Of a DNA stretch of 64,000 bases, positions 8,865-15,830 are shown piece after piece. A program made the position numbers and the translations under genes. The notes beneath the pieces were generated by a model. That model saw nothing but the letters and a program-made list of their open reading frames with translations, was not told the DNA's origin and made no database searches. Every line of letters starts with the position of its first letter. Positions within the stretch are counted from its first letter, which is position 1. Source of the stretch: Candidatus Amarolinea dominans (GTDB taxonomy: Bacteria > Chloroflexota > Anaerolineae > SSC4 > Amarolineaceae); the NCBI GenBank assembly GCA_016719785.1, contig JADJYJ010000005.1:3395-67394 (forward strand), read 5' to 3'.

Positions 8865-9465
8865 GCAACCCAGAGCAAGACCGCCTCCTATTCCAACGCA
8901 TTCGCCGCGGCGACAAAGCCGCGTGCGCGGAATGTGTCGAGATCCACTCGCCGGCGATCTACCGCCTGGCCCTGCGCCTGATGCAGGATGAGACGGAGGC
9001 CGAAGATGGTGGTGGGAAACCTTTCTGAACGCGCTCAAGGCCTTTGGCAGTTTCGAGGGGCGTTCGGAGTTGGGCACCTGGCTCTATCGCATCGCCTACA
9101 ACGCGGCGTTGGGCCGCCTGCGCCGCCGCAAAGTGGACACGGTGCCGGTGAATGAGGCCGCGGCCGACCGCGAAGGCGCGCTGGTGCCACAGCAGTTGTT
9201 TGATTGGTGCTGCCTGCCCGATCAGGATTTCAAGACCGGCGAGACGCGGGCGGAGATGCAGGCGGCGATTGCTGAGCTGCCGGAGAAGCTGCGCCCGGTC
9301 TTTGTGCTGCGCGAGCTGGAAGGCCTCTCCACGCAGGAGACGGCTGACGCGCTGGAGTTGTCGGTAGAAAACGTCAAGACCCGCCTGCACCGCGCGCGCT
9401 TGTGGCTGCGCGAGCGTCTGTCGGGCTATTTTACCGAGCTTGTCTACGTGCCGATCAAAGGTTGA
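8861..9465 (+). CDS. ECF-type RNA polymerase sigma-70 factor (one frameshift)
   Basis: The N-terminal piece (MSNPEQDRLLFQRIRRGDKA ... YRLALRLMQDETEAED) is region 2.1-2.2. After restoring one base lost at 9010-9017 it continues ETFLNALKAFGSFEGRSELGTWLYRIAYN, the region 2.3-2.4 core-binding and -10 helix. Region 4 follows (AIAELPEKLRPVFVLRELEG LSTQETADAL ... VKTRLHRAR), a helix-turn-helix for the -35 element. Total length is about 200 residues, normal for ECF factors. An anti-sigma-like zinc-finger gene lies 7 bp downstream, as expected for a sigma/anti-sigma pair. The regulon is unknown. Confidence 0.85.
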
Positions 9466-9472
9466 AGTCAAG

Positions 9473-9709
9473 ATGACGGCTGTGACCTGCCAGGATGTGC
9501 TGGCCAGCCTATCCGATTATCTCGACGGCGAAACCCTGCTCGAACAGCGTGTCGCGATCGAGCAACACCTGGCCGCCTGCGCCGATTGCTTTGCCGTGGC
9601 CGACACCCTGCGTAAGACCGTGCTCCTCTATCACGAGCTGCCCGCACCCGCATTGAGCCGCGCGGCCCGTGAGCGCCTCTACCGCGCGCTTGACCTGGTG
9701 GACGTATGA
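9473..9709 (+). CDS. Zinc-finger anti-sigma factor
   Basis: A 78-residue protein with the ZAS-type motif H-x3-C-x2-C (EQHLAACADC) after an N-terminal helix with a Cys (TCQDVLASLSDYLDGE). It has no transmembrane segment, so it resembles a short cytosolic anti-sigma domain that clamps the ECF factor. The ATG at 9473 sits 7 bp after the sigma stop, indicating an operon. The redox- or zinc-responsive Cys residues suggest a stress input; the signal itself is not visible. Confidence 0.8.
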   Translation: MTAVTCQDVLASLSDYLDGETLLEQRVAIEQHLAACADCFAVADTLRKTVLLYHELPAPALSRAARERLYRALDLVDV

Positions 9710-10035
9710 TCATGGCCAACCTTTCTCAACCGACCTGGATTTTGCCCCTGGCCTCGGATCGAGCGACTCTGTTGCTGGTTGGGGGCAAGGCCGCCAACCT
9801 GGCGCGCCTGGCGCGGGCAGGCTTGCCTGTACCGGACGGTTTTCTGATCACCACGCCGGCCTACCAGGCATTTCTTACGGCCAATGATTTGACTGAGCGC
9901 ATCATGGACGCCTTGTCGGAGGGGATGCCCGATTCTCCCGACCAGGCCGAGAAGGCTTCGGCGACCTGCCTTCTGGGGTACAATTCGAGTGAAAGCAGCA
10001 GAGGGAATGGAAGAAGTGGCGCAGAGCAAAGGTAG
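9706..10035 (+). pseudogene. 5' remnant of a PEP synthase / pyruvate phosphate dikinase-type gene
   Basis: Its ATG overlaps the anti-sigma stop. Residues 10-80 (WILPLASDRATLLLVGGKAANLARLARAGLPVPDGFLITT) match the start of the PPDK/PEP-synthase N-terminal nucleotide-binding domain. At about residue 85 the homology stops exactly where the repeated terminator-promoter block begins (9959 on). The remaining residues are translated intergenic repeat. More than 600 residues of the enzyme are missing, so it cannot be active. It marks the left edge of the toxin-antitoxin island. Confidence 0.7.
9959..10016 (+). repeat. Terminator-promoter block, copy 1 (promoter half)
   Basis: A segment from gcgacctgccttctggggta to a purine-rich leader matches copies at 10533-10590 and 12452-12500. 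TACAAT (9979-9984) is the candidate -10 and CTTCGG (9956-9961) a weak -35. It cuts the PEP-synthase remnant and probably drives the antitoxin gene at 10064. Confidence 0.6.
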
Positions 10036-10063
10036 TTAAGAGCAAAACAGAGAGGGGGATACC

Positions 10064-10321
10064 ATGAACAGAACAACCGCAGGATACGCTCGTCTGACTG
10101 TGAGCGTGCCGCTTGAGTTGAAGCAACGTGTCCAGTTGATCTGTACTCGGCGTCGCCTGTCCATGGACGAGTATCTGACGAAGGCGTTGGAAGATCGCCT
10201 GGCGAACGATCTGACCCTGTCAGATGACGACGGCAGTTGGTTGACTCTGACGGCGCGCGCCGATCCGGTATTGGCAGAACTTTGGGGCAACGAGAAAGAT
10301 GCCGCCTATGATCGCCTGTGA
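10064..10321 (+). CDS. Orphan antitoxin-like protein (ribbon-helix-helix type suspected)
   Basis: An 85-residue protein. The N-terminal part YARLTVSVPLELKQRVQLI plus RRLSMDEYLTKALEDRL fits a short beta strand followed by two helices, as in RHH antitoxins. The tail ADPVLAELWGNEKDAAYDRL is the type of C-terminal toxin-wrapping segment found on VapB-like antitoxins. Start is ATG 10064 behind gagaggggg. No toxin follows; the next 120 bp hold a palindromic terminator. The tail is duplicated at 11941-12014. Probably a leftover half of a TA pair. Confidence 0.55.
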   Translation: MNRTTAGYARLTVSVPLELKQRVQLICTRRRLSMDEYLTKALEDRLANDLTLSDDDGSWLTLTARADPVLAELWGNEKDAAYDRL

Positions 10322-10445
10322 ACAAGGCGATATCGGGAGCATTTCATCCGTGCGATCCGTGTGATCCGTGTACCATTCCATCCATCAGTGTATCGTACCA
10401 GTAACGACGGTCTGCGCCAGCGGCAGTCCCCAACATCCACCCATC

Positions 10446-10475
10446 GAGAGAGCGCATCACGTGATGCGCTCTCTC
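10446..10475 (+). terminator. Perfect 30-bp palindromic terminator
   Basis: GAGAGAGCGCATCAC and its exact complement abut with no spacer and are followed by TTTCTC. A close relative sits at 12378-12401. Both precede the same promoter block. The stretch 10322-10528 otherwise holds no gene. Confidence 0.65.
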
Positions 10476-10528
10476 TTTCTCGGACCCTGGCAGGGCCTGC
10501 AGGCGCAGCGCCCGGCCATCGGATCGGT

Positions 10529-10557
10529 TTGCGGCGACCTGCCTTCTGGGGTACAAT
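10529..10557 (+). promoter_or_regulatory. Promoter in terminator-promoter block, copy 2 (drives hicB)
   Basis: TTGCGG (10529-10534), a 17-base spacer and TACAAT (10552-10557). The identical arrangement recurs at 12448-12476. GGAGGG follows at 10573. Confidence 0.5.
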
Positions 10558-10597
10558 TCGGGTGAAAACAGCGGAGGGAGTTGAAAAAGTGGTACAA

Positions 10598-10816
10598 ATG
10601 ATGAAAACCTTCACCGCCTACGTTGAATTCGACCCAGACACCAATCTGTATGTGGGAATCGTCCCGGGCATCCGCGGCGCACATTCACAGGGCGCTACCT
10701 GGGATGAGCTTCAACGCAATCTGAGAGAGGTGCTGGAACTCTGCCTGGAGGAGGCCCAGCCTCTCGATATTCTGCCGCGCTTTGTCGGTCTTCAGCAAAT
10801 CGAGGTAGCAGCATGA
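10598..10816 (+). CDS. hicB: HicB-family antitoxin
   Basis: About 72 residues: MMKTFTAYVEFDPDTNLYVG IVPGIRGAHSQGATWDELQR NLREVLELCLEE. This is the partial RNase-H-like fold of HicB, with the usual Gly-rich turn and amphipathic helix. ATG 10598 is used here; an in-frame GTG at 10589 has better spacing (10 bases) from GGAGGG and may be the true start. Its stop overlaps the ATG of a hicA remnant, the usual overlap for this pair in B-then-A order. With the toxin destroyed it may survive as a stand-alone repressor or simply as a relic. Confidence 0.75.
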   Translation: MMKTFTAYVEFDPDTNLYVGIVPGIRGAHSQGATWDELQRNLREVLELCLEEAQPLDILPRFVGLQQIEVAA

Positions 10817-10890
10817 GCCGTCTACCTCTCGTGGATGCCAGAACTGAATCATTTTGCGATCCGGATCCCTCGCGCAGTAACGCACTTTGA
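10813..10890 (+). pseudogene. hicA: Truncated HicA toxin remnant
   Basis: The ATG overlaps the hicB stop. The first ten codons MSRLPLVDAR look like a HicA start, but then the sequence turns into unrelated codons and stops after 25 residues. The conserved G-S-H-x catalytic segment of HicA mRNA interferases is absent, so the toxin is dead. Length is about a third of a normal HicA. Confidence 0.5.
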
Positions 10891-10947
10891 CACTTCTCCG
10901 CGTCTCCTGTATACTCAAGTTATCTCAAGATCAGTGAGGAGACGCTG

Positions 10948-11496
10948 ATGGCTGAGCTACTGAGCATCCAAGAAGTTGCGCAAATCACCGGGCTGCACGA
11001 AATCACCATTCGTCGCTATGTCCATGCGGGCGAACTCGAGGCTGTGCGGGTTGGCCGGCGGATTCGCATACGGCGGGAGGCGCTCGACAGGCTGCTGAAA
11101 CCGATGCAATCTGATGTCGCGCCGCAAGCTACGTCAGAGGAAGCGACGTATCTCAAGGAAGGCGCTGTGGTTTACGAGGCCGCCGGTCTCGGCCAAACAC
11201 CTGCATCGGTCCAAGCAATCATCGGCGGCGTGGCTCTGCGGCTGGTCCAGTTGCCGATGGAAGATGTCCGGCTGGTGGCGCAAATGGTGGCTCGGTTGCA
11301 ACAGCAGCGACAGGCCGCCGCATCGCATCGCCTGTCGCCGGCCGAGATCGTAACCGAAGCCCGACGCCGGGCCGCCCTGTTGAGCGACGTGCCGCGAGCC
11401 GAGATCGCCGCCCGGTTCGAGGCGCTGGCAGAGGAGATTCGTGAGCAGGCCATCGCGCAGGGCACGGCCATCGAGGGAGATTGGCTCGGTGACTGA
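10948..11496 (+). CDS. Helix-turn-helix (excisionase-type) antitoxin paired with PIN toxin
   Basis: A 182-residue protein. Residues 1-50 (LLSIQEVAQITGLHEITIRR YV..GELEAVRVGRRIRIRR EAL) are a MerR/excisionase-like winged HTH of the DNA-binding kind used by COG1569-linked antitoxins. The rest is Ala/Gln/Arg-rich helix (VRLVAQMVARLQQQRQAAAS; AEIAARFEALAEEIREQA). The 3' end overlaps the PIN gene by 8 bp. It likely neutralises that toxin and represses the pair. A second, headless copy of the C-terminal half lies at 13195-13553. Confidence 0.7.
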   Translation: MAELLSIQEVAQITGLHEITIRRYVHAGELEAVRVGRRIRIRREALDRLLKPMQSDVAPQATSEEATYLKEGAVVYEAAGLGQTPASVQAIIGGVALRLVQLPMEDVRLVAQMVARLQQQRQAAASHRLSPAEIVTEARRRAALLSDVPRAEIAARFEALAEEIREQAIAQGTAIEGDWLGD

Positions 11497-11935
11497 GCCA
11501 CTCCGCGCGGTCTTCGACACGAACGTATTCGTGTCTGCCCTGCTCAGCCGGAACCCGACCAGTCCCACGCAGGAGTTGATGCGCCGCTGGCGCGCAGAGG
11601 AATTTGTCCTACTCGTCAGCCAGGCGTTACTCATCGAACTGGTCGAGAAACTACAAGAGCGCGGTATCGGCCAAGATCAGATCCAGGAGCTACTGGCGAC
11701 GATCAACCGTCTGACGGAATGGGTAAAAGTGTCGCCGGAAGCGGTTGTTCCTGTAATAACCGCTGATCCCGATGACGACCAGATTCTCGCGTGTGCTGTA
11801 GTGGGCCGGGCGCACTATCTGGTTACGTATGATCCTCATTCCGATCTGCTGGAAGGAATCTACCGAGGCATCAAGGTCACCAAGGCGCTGCCTTTCCTGT
11901 GGAAAGTGCGGGGCGATCAGCCGCCGGAGCCATGA
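11489..11935 (+). CDS. PIN-domain toxin (putative RNase)
   Basis: The GTG start at 11489 overlaps the antitoxin stop. The protein has 148 residues: RAVFDTNVFVSALL (first catalytic Asp), a conserved acidic residue in ALLIELVEKL, and TADPDDDQILACAVVGRAHYLVTYDPH (the remaining acidic cluster). These are the metal-binding Asp/Glu of PIN nucleases that cleave RNA. The family matches the 'putative toxin-antitoxin, PIN (COG1569)' group by gene order and motif; the target RNA is unknown. The pair looks intact, the only complete one in this island without a frameshift. Confidence 0.8.
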   Translation: MTEPLRAVFDTNVFVSALLSRNPTSPTQELMRRWRAEEFVLLVSQALLIELVEKLQERGIGQDQIQELLATINRLTEWVKVSPEAVVPVITADPDDDQILACAVVGRAHYLVTYDPHSDLLEGIYRGIKVTKALPFLWKVRGDQPPEP

Positions 11936-11940
11936 TTTGC

Positions 11941-12014
11941 TCGCTCTGACGGCGCGCGCCGATCCGGTATTGGCAGAACTTTGGAGCAACGAGAAAGATG
12001 CCGCCTATGAGAGT
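11941..12014 (+). repeat. Duplicated antitoxin tail (copy of 10245-10319)
   Basis: The stretch encoding LTARADPVLAELW.NEKDAAY is repeated here with few changes and no upstream half. It shows that the region grew by recombination between antitoxin genes. Confidence 0.7.
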
Positions 12015-12077
12015 CTGGGTCATGAAGCACAGACCTGCGAGTCATCTCTGTGGCTGGAAACGAAAGGACGTGCCATT

Positions 12078-12314
12078 ATGAGTGCAGTGGAGATGCTTCA
12101 GTCGGTGCAGTATGTGGTGTATCCCGACGGTCGGCCGGCCGCGGTTCAGATGAGTATGGATACCTGGAATACCTTGCTCGCCTGGTTGGAAGACGTCGAA
12201 GATCGGGCGCTGGTAAAGGCTGTGCTGCCCAAGTTGCGTCAAGGCCCGCAGCAGAGCGGCGCGCTGCGCTGGGAAGACGTCAAGGGTGACTGGAATGCCA
12301 CACAGACCGGGTGA
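12078..12314 (+). CDS. Orphan antitoxin-like protein (Phd/YefM-like suspected)
   Basis: A 78-residue protein: QYVVYPDGRPAAVQMSMDTW NTLLAWLEDVEDRALVK then a Pro/Gln-rich tail ending WEDVKGDWNA. Length and the pattern 'D-G-x-P-x-A-V-x-(I/M)-x-x-x-x-W-x-x-L-L-x-x-L-E-D-x-E-D' resemble Phd/YefM-type antitoxins. ATG 12078 is preceded by gaaaggacg. No toxin follows; a terminator and the third promoter block come next. Function inferred from context only. Confidence 0.5.
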   Translation: MSAVEMLQSVQYVVYPDGRPAAVQMSMDTWNTLLAWLEDVEDRALVKAVLPKLRQGPQQSGALRWEDVKGDWNATQTG

Positions 12315-12377
12315 GCCGCCTGCGCATCTGGTTGGATGATACCCGCCTGGTGGCGCAAATAGCGACCCGACTGCAGT

Positions 12378-12401
12378 AGAGCGCATCACGCGATGCGCTC
12401 T
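12378..12401 (+). terminator. Hairpin terminator related to the one at 10446
   Basis: agagcgcatc / gatgcgctct, loop acgc, followed by ttctttctcc. It forms the first half of the repeated block. Confidence 0.6.
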
Positions 12402-12447
12402 TTCTTTCTCCAACCCTGCCACAACAGCGCCCGGCCATCGCATCGGT

Positions 12448-12476
12448 TTGCGGCGACCTGCCTTCTGGGGTACAAT
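12448..12476 (+). promoter_or_regulatory. Promoter in terminator-promoter block, copy 3
   Basis: TTGCGG (12448-12453), a 17-base spacer and TACAAT (12471-12476), identical to copy 2, then GGAAGGAG at 12491 before ATG 12513. Confidence 0.5.
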
Positions 12477-12512
12477 TCGGGTGAAAACAGCGGAAGGAGT
12501 CGAGACAAAAAC

Positions 12513-12759
12513 ATGACAACTCAAACGATCAGCTTGAAGCACCAGCTTCTGGCGTTGCTAGAATCATTTCCTGAAGATACACTGCGTGAAGTGGTCACGT
12601 TTGTCGAGTTCCTGAACTCAGGCGCCAGACACAGACTCACGTGCAGACGCCGTATGTTCCGATTACCCTGGGTGGGCTATGGCAAGGTATTACGCTGCAA
12701 GATGAAGATGTGGCTGCCGTACGACGCAAATGTGGCAAAATTTCGGAGAACGGCCTATG
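12513..12759 (+). CDS. Antitoxin of the PIN pair (DUF2281-like), frameshifted
   Basis: It starts MTTQTISLKHQLLALLESFP EDTLREVVTFVEFL, a short helical antitoxin-type N-terminus. After one base is restored near 12620-12650 it continues QTPYVPITLGGLWQGITLQD EDVAAVRRKCGKISENGL, a common antitoxin tail. The stop overlaps the ATG of the PIN gene (CTATGA). About 82 residues in total. It probably blocks the VapC-like protein next to it. Confidence 0.55.
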
Positions 12760-13160
12760 AGCCAATTTGTGACAGATACGCATGCCTTGCATTGGCATGT
12801 GACCAATGATGCGAGACTCTCTCAAAGAGCGCATCGAGTTTTCCAGGAAACAGACCAGGGACTGCACCAAATACTGATTCCAAGCATCATTCTTGTGGAG
12901 CTTGTATATCTGGCCGAAAAGATCGCCTGCCCTATGCGCTTGTGAATCAGGTCTTCAGTCTACTTGAGACGATAGGTGGTAGCTATGCAATAGCGGCACT
13001 CGACGAGAAAATTGCGGCGACGTTGCGTAAGGTTGATCGCAGTCTTGTACCCGACATGCCAGATCGCATTATCACCGCCACGGCTCTTCAATTCAATCTA
13101 CCGCTCATTTCTCGTGATGCTAGAATTCGGCAGGCAGGGATCGTCTCTACCATCTGGTAG
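12757..13160 (+). CDS. VapC-like PIN toxin, frameshifted
   Basis: Two overlapping frames (12757-12945 and 12942-13160) join near 12925 into about 134 residues. Motifs: FVTDTHALHWHV (first Asp), SIILVELVYLAE (Glu), VPDMPDRIITATALQFNLPL ISRD (remaining acidic residues), ending IVSTIW. This is the T-D-T-H-A-x-x-W-x subgroup of PIN toxins, presumed RNases. The single indel may be an assembly error; otherwise the toxin is inactive. Confidence 0.7.
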
Positions 13161-13194
13161 CTCATAGACGCTACCAAAGAATTGGAAACGATCG

Positions 13195-13553
13195 CTGTGG
13201 TTTACGAGGCCGCCGGTCTCGGCCAAACACCTGCATCGGTCCAGGCGATCATCGGCGGCGTGGCTGTGCGGCTGGGTCAGTTGCCGCTGGAAGATATCCG
13301 CCTGGTGGCGCAAATGGTGGCTCGGTTGCAACAGCAGCGACAAGCTGCCGCATCGCATCGCCTGTCGCCGGCCGAGATCGTAGCCGAAGCCCGATGCCGG
13401 GTCGTCCTGTCGAGCGACGTGCCGCGAGCGGAGATCGCCGCCCGGTTCGAGATGCTAGCAGAGGAGACCCACGAGCAAGCAAGCGACTTCACTCATAGCT
13501 TGCGCGTCGTTCCGCGACGATCATCTCGCTGGCTGGCAGACCGCCGGCTTTGA
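13195..13553 (+). pseudogene. Headless second copy of the excisionase-type antitoxin
   Basis: From 13195 the DNA closely follows 11164-11450 (VVYEAAGLGQTPASVQAIIG GVA.RL.QLP.ED.RLVAQMV) but lacks the N-terminal HTH. Its 3' end diverges into ASDFTHSLRVVPRRSSRWLA. There is no PIN partner. A small further scrap (DTRLVAQIATRLQ) sits at 12339-12378. A recombination product, probably not functional. Confidence 0.65.
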
Positions 13554-13788
13554 TCGGCGTGCGGCGAACACGAGTCTTGCGTTGTGCGGATGGCGTCGGT
13601 AGGGTGACGATGCCCGTCGAAGCGAGGGCGTCCAGGACATGCTGCTTGGCATGGGGATAAGTGATTTCTGCTTTCCTGATCGCAGCAAGCTGGCGAAGCC
13701 CCAGTTCGATGATCTCAGGCAAGCGATCCTGGAGCGGCATGATCTGTCGGGCCAACTCATTGGGCAACTGCAGCGGTATCGTGACCAT
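13489..13788 (-). CDS. Hypothetical protein, possible stand-alone antitoxin
   Basis: A 99-residue minus-strand protein: MVTIPLQLPNELARQIMPLQ DRLPEIIELGLRQLAAI then TYPHAKQHVLDALASTGIVT LPT and a basic tail. The 'I-P-L-x-L-P-(D/N)-E-L-A-x-x-(I/L)-x-P' opening is frequent in small antitoxin-like proteins beside PIN genes. Start 13788 has a good site (gaggtgaa). It closes the TA island and converges on the antitoxin fragment, overlapping its 3' end. No toxin lies next to it. Confidence 0.5.
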   Translation of the reverse strand: MVTIPLQLPNELARQIMPLQDRLPEIIELGLRQLAAIRKAEITYPHAKQHVLDALASTGIVTLPTPSAQRKTRVRRTPIKAGGLPASEMIVAERRASYE

Positions 13789-13856
13789 CTTTCACCTCTT
13801 GACGGAGTATAGCAAGAGGCATGGAGACCGTCAAATCGGGTGAAAGCAGCCCAACT

Positions 13857-13885
13857 TTGACAATTCCCTACGGCTGTGCTAACAT
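13857..13885 (+). promoter_or_regulatory. Promoter of the aromatic amino acid leader/operon
   Basis: TTGACA (13857-13862, perfect), a 17-base spacer and TAACAT (13880-13885). Predicted transcript start is near 13892, giving a leader RNA of about 310 nt before the first enzyme gene. Confidence 0.7.
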
Positions 13886-13913
13886 GCCCGCAGTCTTGAC
13901 CACAACAGGCAAG

Positions 13914-14099
13914 ATGATGAACAAGATCGCACGTTCGCTCGATTTGGATCAACGCCCCGCCCACGCCGCTGCTCAGCGCACCGCGGCGGCCTTCGTGCGT
14001 CTGCCCAACCCACGCTCGTTCGACTGGCGTGGGTTTTATTTTGCTTATTTTTATGGCGCCTACCAGCGCCAGATTGACGGTGCCCACGCATCAGGGTGA
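13914..14099 (+). CDS. Aromatic-rich leader peptide of the aroH-pheA/aroF operon
   Basis: ATG 13914 (or 13917) opens a 61-residue ORF. Codons 14019-14063 read F-D-W-R-G-F-Y-F-A-Y-F-Y-G-A-Y: nine of fifteen are Phe, Tyr or Trp. This is the hallmark of a leader peptide that senses charged tRNAs. It ends at TGA 14097-14099, just before the antiterminator/terminator region, and lies between a strong promoter and a cluster making the chorismate, Phe and Tyr precursors. It is longer than classical 14-32 residue leaders, and the ribosome site (aggcaag) is weak. I infer sensing of all three aromatic amino acids. Confidence 0.8.
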   Translation: MMNKIARSLDLDQRPAHAAAQRTAAAFVRLPNPRSFDWRGFYFAYFYGAYQRQIDGAHASG

Positions 14100-14171
14100 T
14101 GACAAGGACGTTCAAACCCAACCGACCAGGAAGGCCGAGAAGCGTGGCGCACAAGCCCACGCTTCTTTTTT
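14007..14171 (+). promoter_or_regulatory. Transcription attenuator (pause hairpin, antiterminator, terminator)
   Basis: Segment 1 gcgtggg (14027-14033) lies inside the aromatic codons. Segment 2 cccacgc (14083-14089) is just before the leader stop. Segment 3 is gcgtgg (14142-14147) and segment 4 ccacgc (14157-14162). Pairing 3:4 extends to a 10-bp hairpin (agaagcgtgg / ccacgcttct, 14138-14166) followed by TTTTTT: an intrinsic terminator. Pairing 2:3 precludes it. A ribosome stalled on Phe/Tyr/Trp codons covers 1 and frees 2 to pair with 3 (read-through); a ribosome at the stop codon masks 2, so the terminator forms. An extra hairpin 14007-14015/14027-14035 could act as the pause structure. 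Confidence 0.75.
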
Positions 14172-14205
14172 GCCCAACAGGCAACGGCCTCAGGGAGATG
14201 AGTCT

Positions 14206-15699
14206 GTGACAATCGTCTGCCGAGGCGTCCGCGGCGCGACAACCGTGGACAGCAATACCCGTGAAGAAGTCCTGCGCCGCACGCGCGAAATGCTGGCGCT
14301 GATGATCCGGCTCAATGGCATCCACCCCGATGAGGTGGCCGCGGCGCTGTTCACTACCACCGCGGATGTCAACAGCGAGTTCCCGGCTTTTGCCGCCCGC
14401 CAGTTGGGCTGGCTGAACGCCGCGCTGATGTGCGGACATGAGATGGCGGTGCCCGGCGCGCTGGGCATGTGCATCCGCGTGCTGGTCTTTTGGAACACGG
14501 ACCGCGCCGCGGCCGATCTGCACCATGTCTATGTGCGCGGCGCACGCCACCTGCGCCCGGACAAAGCTGCCCTGCCGCCGGTGAACTGGGACAGCCTCAA
14601 TGACTGGATCGAGCGCCAGATGCAGAGCTGGCGCGAACGACGCCAGGCGCAGAACCAGGCCCTGCTGCCGCCCGCCGCGCCCGCGCCGGTCGCAACCGCC
14701 ATGATTTATGTCAACTCAGAGGATTCAGCGCCCATGAAAATAGCAGACAACCAAGCATTGAACCCCGCTCAGGCCCCGGCCACCGCGGCCGAGCCAGGCG
14801 CCGGTCACGCGACGGCGAGCGCCTTCCGCGTGGCATTTCAGGGCGAGCATGGTGCGTATTCGGAGCAAGCCGGCCGCCAGCATTTCACCGAGCCGGTGCT
14901 GACCCTGCCCTGCCACACCTTCGAGGAGATCTTTGGACTGGTGGAAAAGGGCGGCGCGGACTTTGGTGTGGCGCCGGTGGAAAACTCGGTGGCCGGCTCG
15001 ATCAACAAGACCTACGATCTGCTGCTGGAGCGGGACTTGACCGTGGTGGGCGAGATTCTGCTGCGCGTGCGCCACAACCTGCTGGCCCTGCCCGGCACCG
15101 GCATGGCCGACATTCAGCAGGTGCGCTCGCACCCGCAGGCGCTGGCGCAGTGCGAGCGTTACCTGAACCAACACGGCTGGCGCGCGATCCCCTGGTATGA
15201 CACGGCCGGCAGCGCCAAAGAACTGGCGCAGCATCCAGAGCCGGGCGTGGCGGTGATTGCCAGCGCGTTAGCCGGCCGCACCTACGGGTTGACCGTCCTG
15301 GAAGAGGGCATCGAGGACCTGCTCTGGAACTTCACGCGCTTCTTCGTGGTGGCGCAGCGGGGCGCGGCCATGCCGGCTCGCATCGCTGGCGATGAGCCGC
15401 ACAAGACCTCGCTGGTCTTTGCGACACCGCACACGCCGGGCGCGCTGCACGGCTGCCTGGGTGAATTTGCCAGCCGCGGCATCAACCTGGCCAAGCTGGA
15501 AAGCCGGCCGCGGCGCAATCGCCCCTGGCACTACGTCTTCTACCTCGATTTCGAAGGCGACTGGCGCCAGCCCGCCTGCCAGGAAGCGCTCGTCGCCCTC
15601 CTGGCCCGCGCCGCGTTCGTCAAACTGCTCGGCAGCTACCCGGCCGCGCGTATGCCCGAAATGGGCGAAGCCAGCCAGGACGCGCTGTTGCAGATCTGA
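14206..15699 (+). CDS. pheA: AroH-type chorismate mutase fused to prephenate dehydratase
   Basis: A 497-residue protein from GTG 14206 (GGGAG 8 bases upstream). Residues 2-120 are an AroH-fold chorismate mutase: CRGVRGATTV (active-site Arg), MCGHEMAVPGALGMCIRVLV (Glu, Cys, Arg) and HVYVRGARHLRPD. After an Ala/Pro-rich linker, residues about 206-395 are prephenate dehydratase (FQGEHGAYSEQA, PVENSVAGSINKTYDLL, NFTRFFVV with the catalytic Thr) and about 405-490 an ACT domain (KTSLVFATPHTPGALHGCLG; LESRP) for Phe feedback. It would convert chorismate to phenylpyruvate. Known P-proteins use an AroQ mutase; here the unrelated AroH is fused. ATG 14734 with gagga upstream could also start a separate dehydratase. 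Confidence 0.9.
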   Translation: MTIVCRGVRGATTVDSNTREEVLRRTREMLALMIRLNGIHPDEVAAALFTTTADVNSEFPAFAARQLGWLNAALMCGHEMAVPGALGMCIRVLVFWNTDRAAADLHHVYVRGARHLRPDKAALPPVNWDSLNDWIERQMQSWRERRQAQNQALLPPAAPAPVATAMIYVNSEDSAPMKIADNQALNPAQAPATAAEPGAGHATASAFRVAFQGEHGAYSEQAGRQHFTEPVLTLPCHTFEEIFGLVEKGGADFGVAPVENSVAGSINKTYDLLLERDLTVVGEILLRVRHNLLALPGTGMADIQQVRSHPQALAQCERYLNQHGWRAIPWYDTAGSAKELAQHPEPGVAVIASALAGRTYGLTVLEEGIEDLLWNFTRFFVVAQRGAAMPARIAGDEPHKTSLVFATPHTPGALHGCLGEFASRGINLAKLESRPRRNRPWHYVFYLDFEGDWRQPACQEALVALLARAAFVKLLGSYPAARMPEMGEASQDALLQI

Positions 15700-15830
15700 A
15701 AGTACAAAGTGCAAAGTGCAAAGTACAAAGTAGCAGAGGGTCGCGTGCGATGCGGCGTAGGCGCATCGAAAATCGAAGAACGGTTAGTGTCACCCGGTTT
15801 TCGCAAAATCGAAAATCGAAAGGAGTATTT

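Noticed and set aside
14007..14035. A second stand-alone terminator between leader and operon
   Set aside because: The hairpin lies within leader-peptide codons and its tract is interrupted (tttattttgc); more likely the pause structure of the attenuator.
13857..14205. T-box riboswitch upstream of the aromatic operon
   Set aside because: I found no T-box specifier loop or conserved antiterminator bulge; the aromatic-codon ORF explains the region better.
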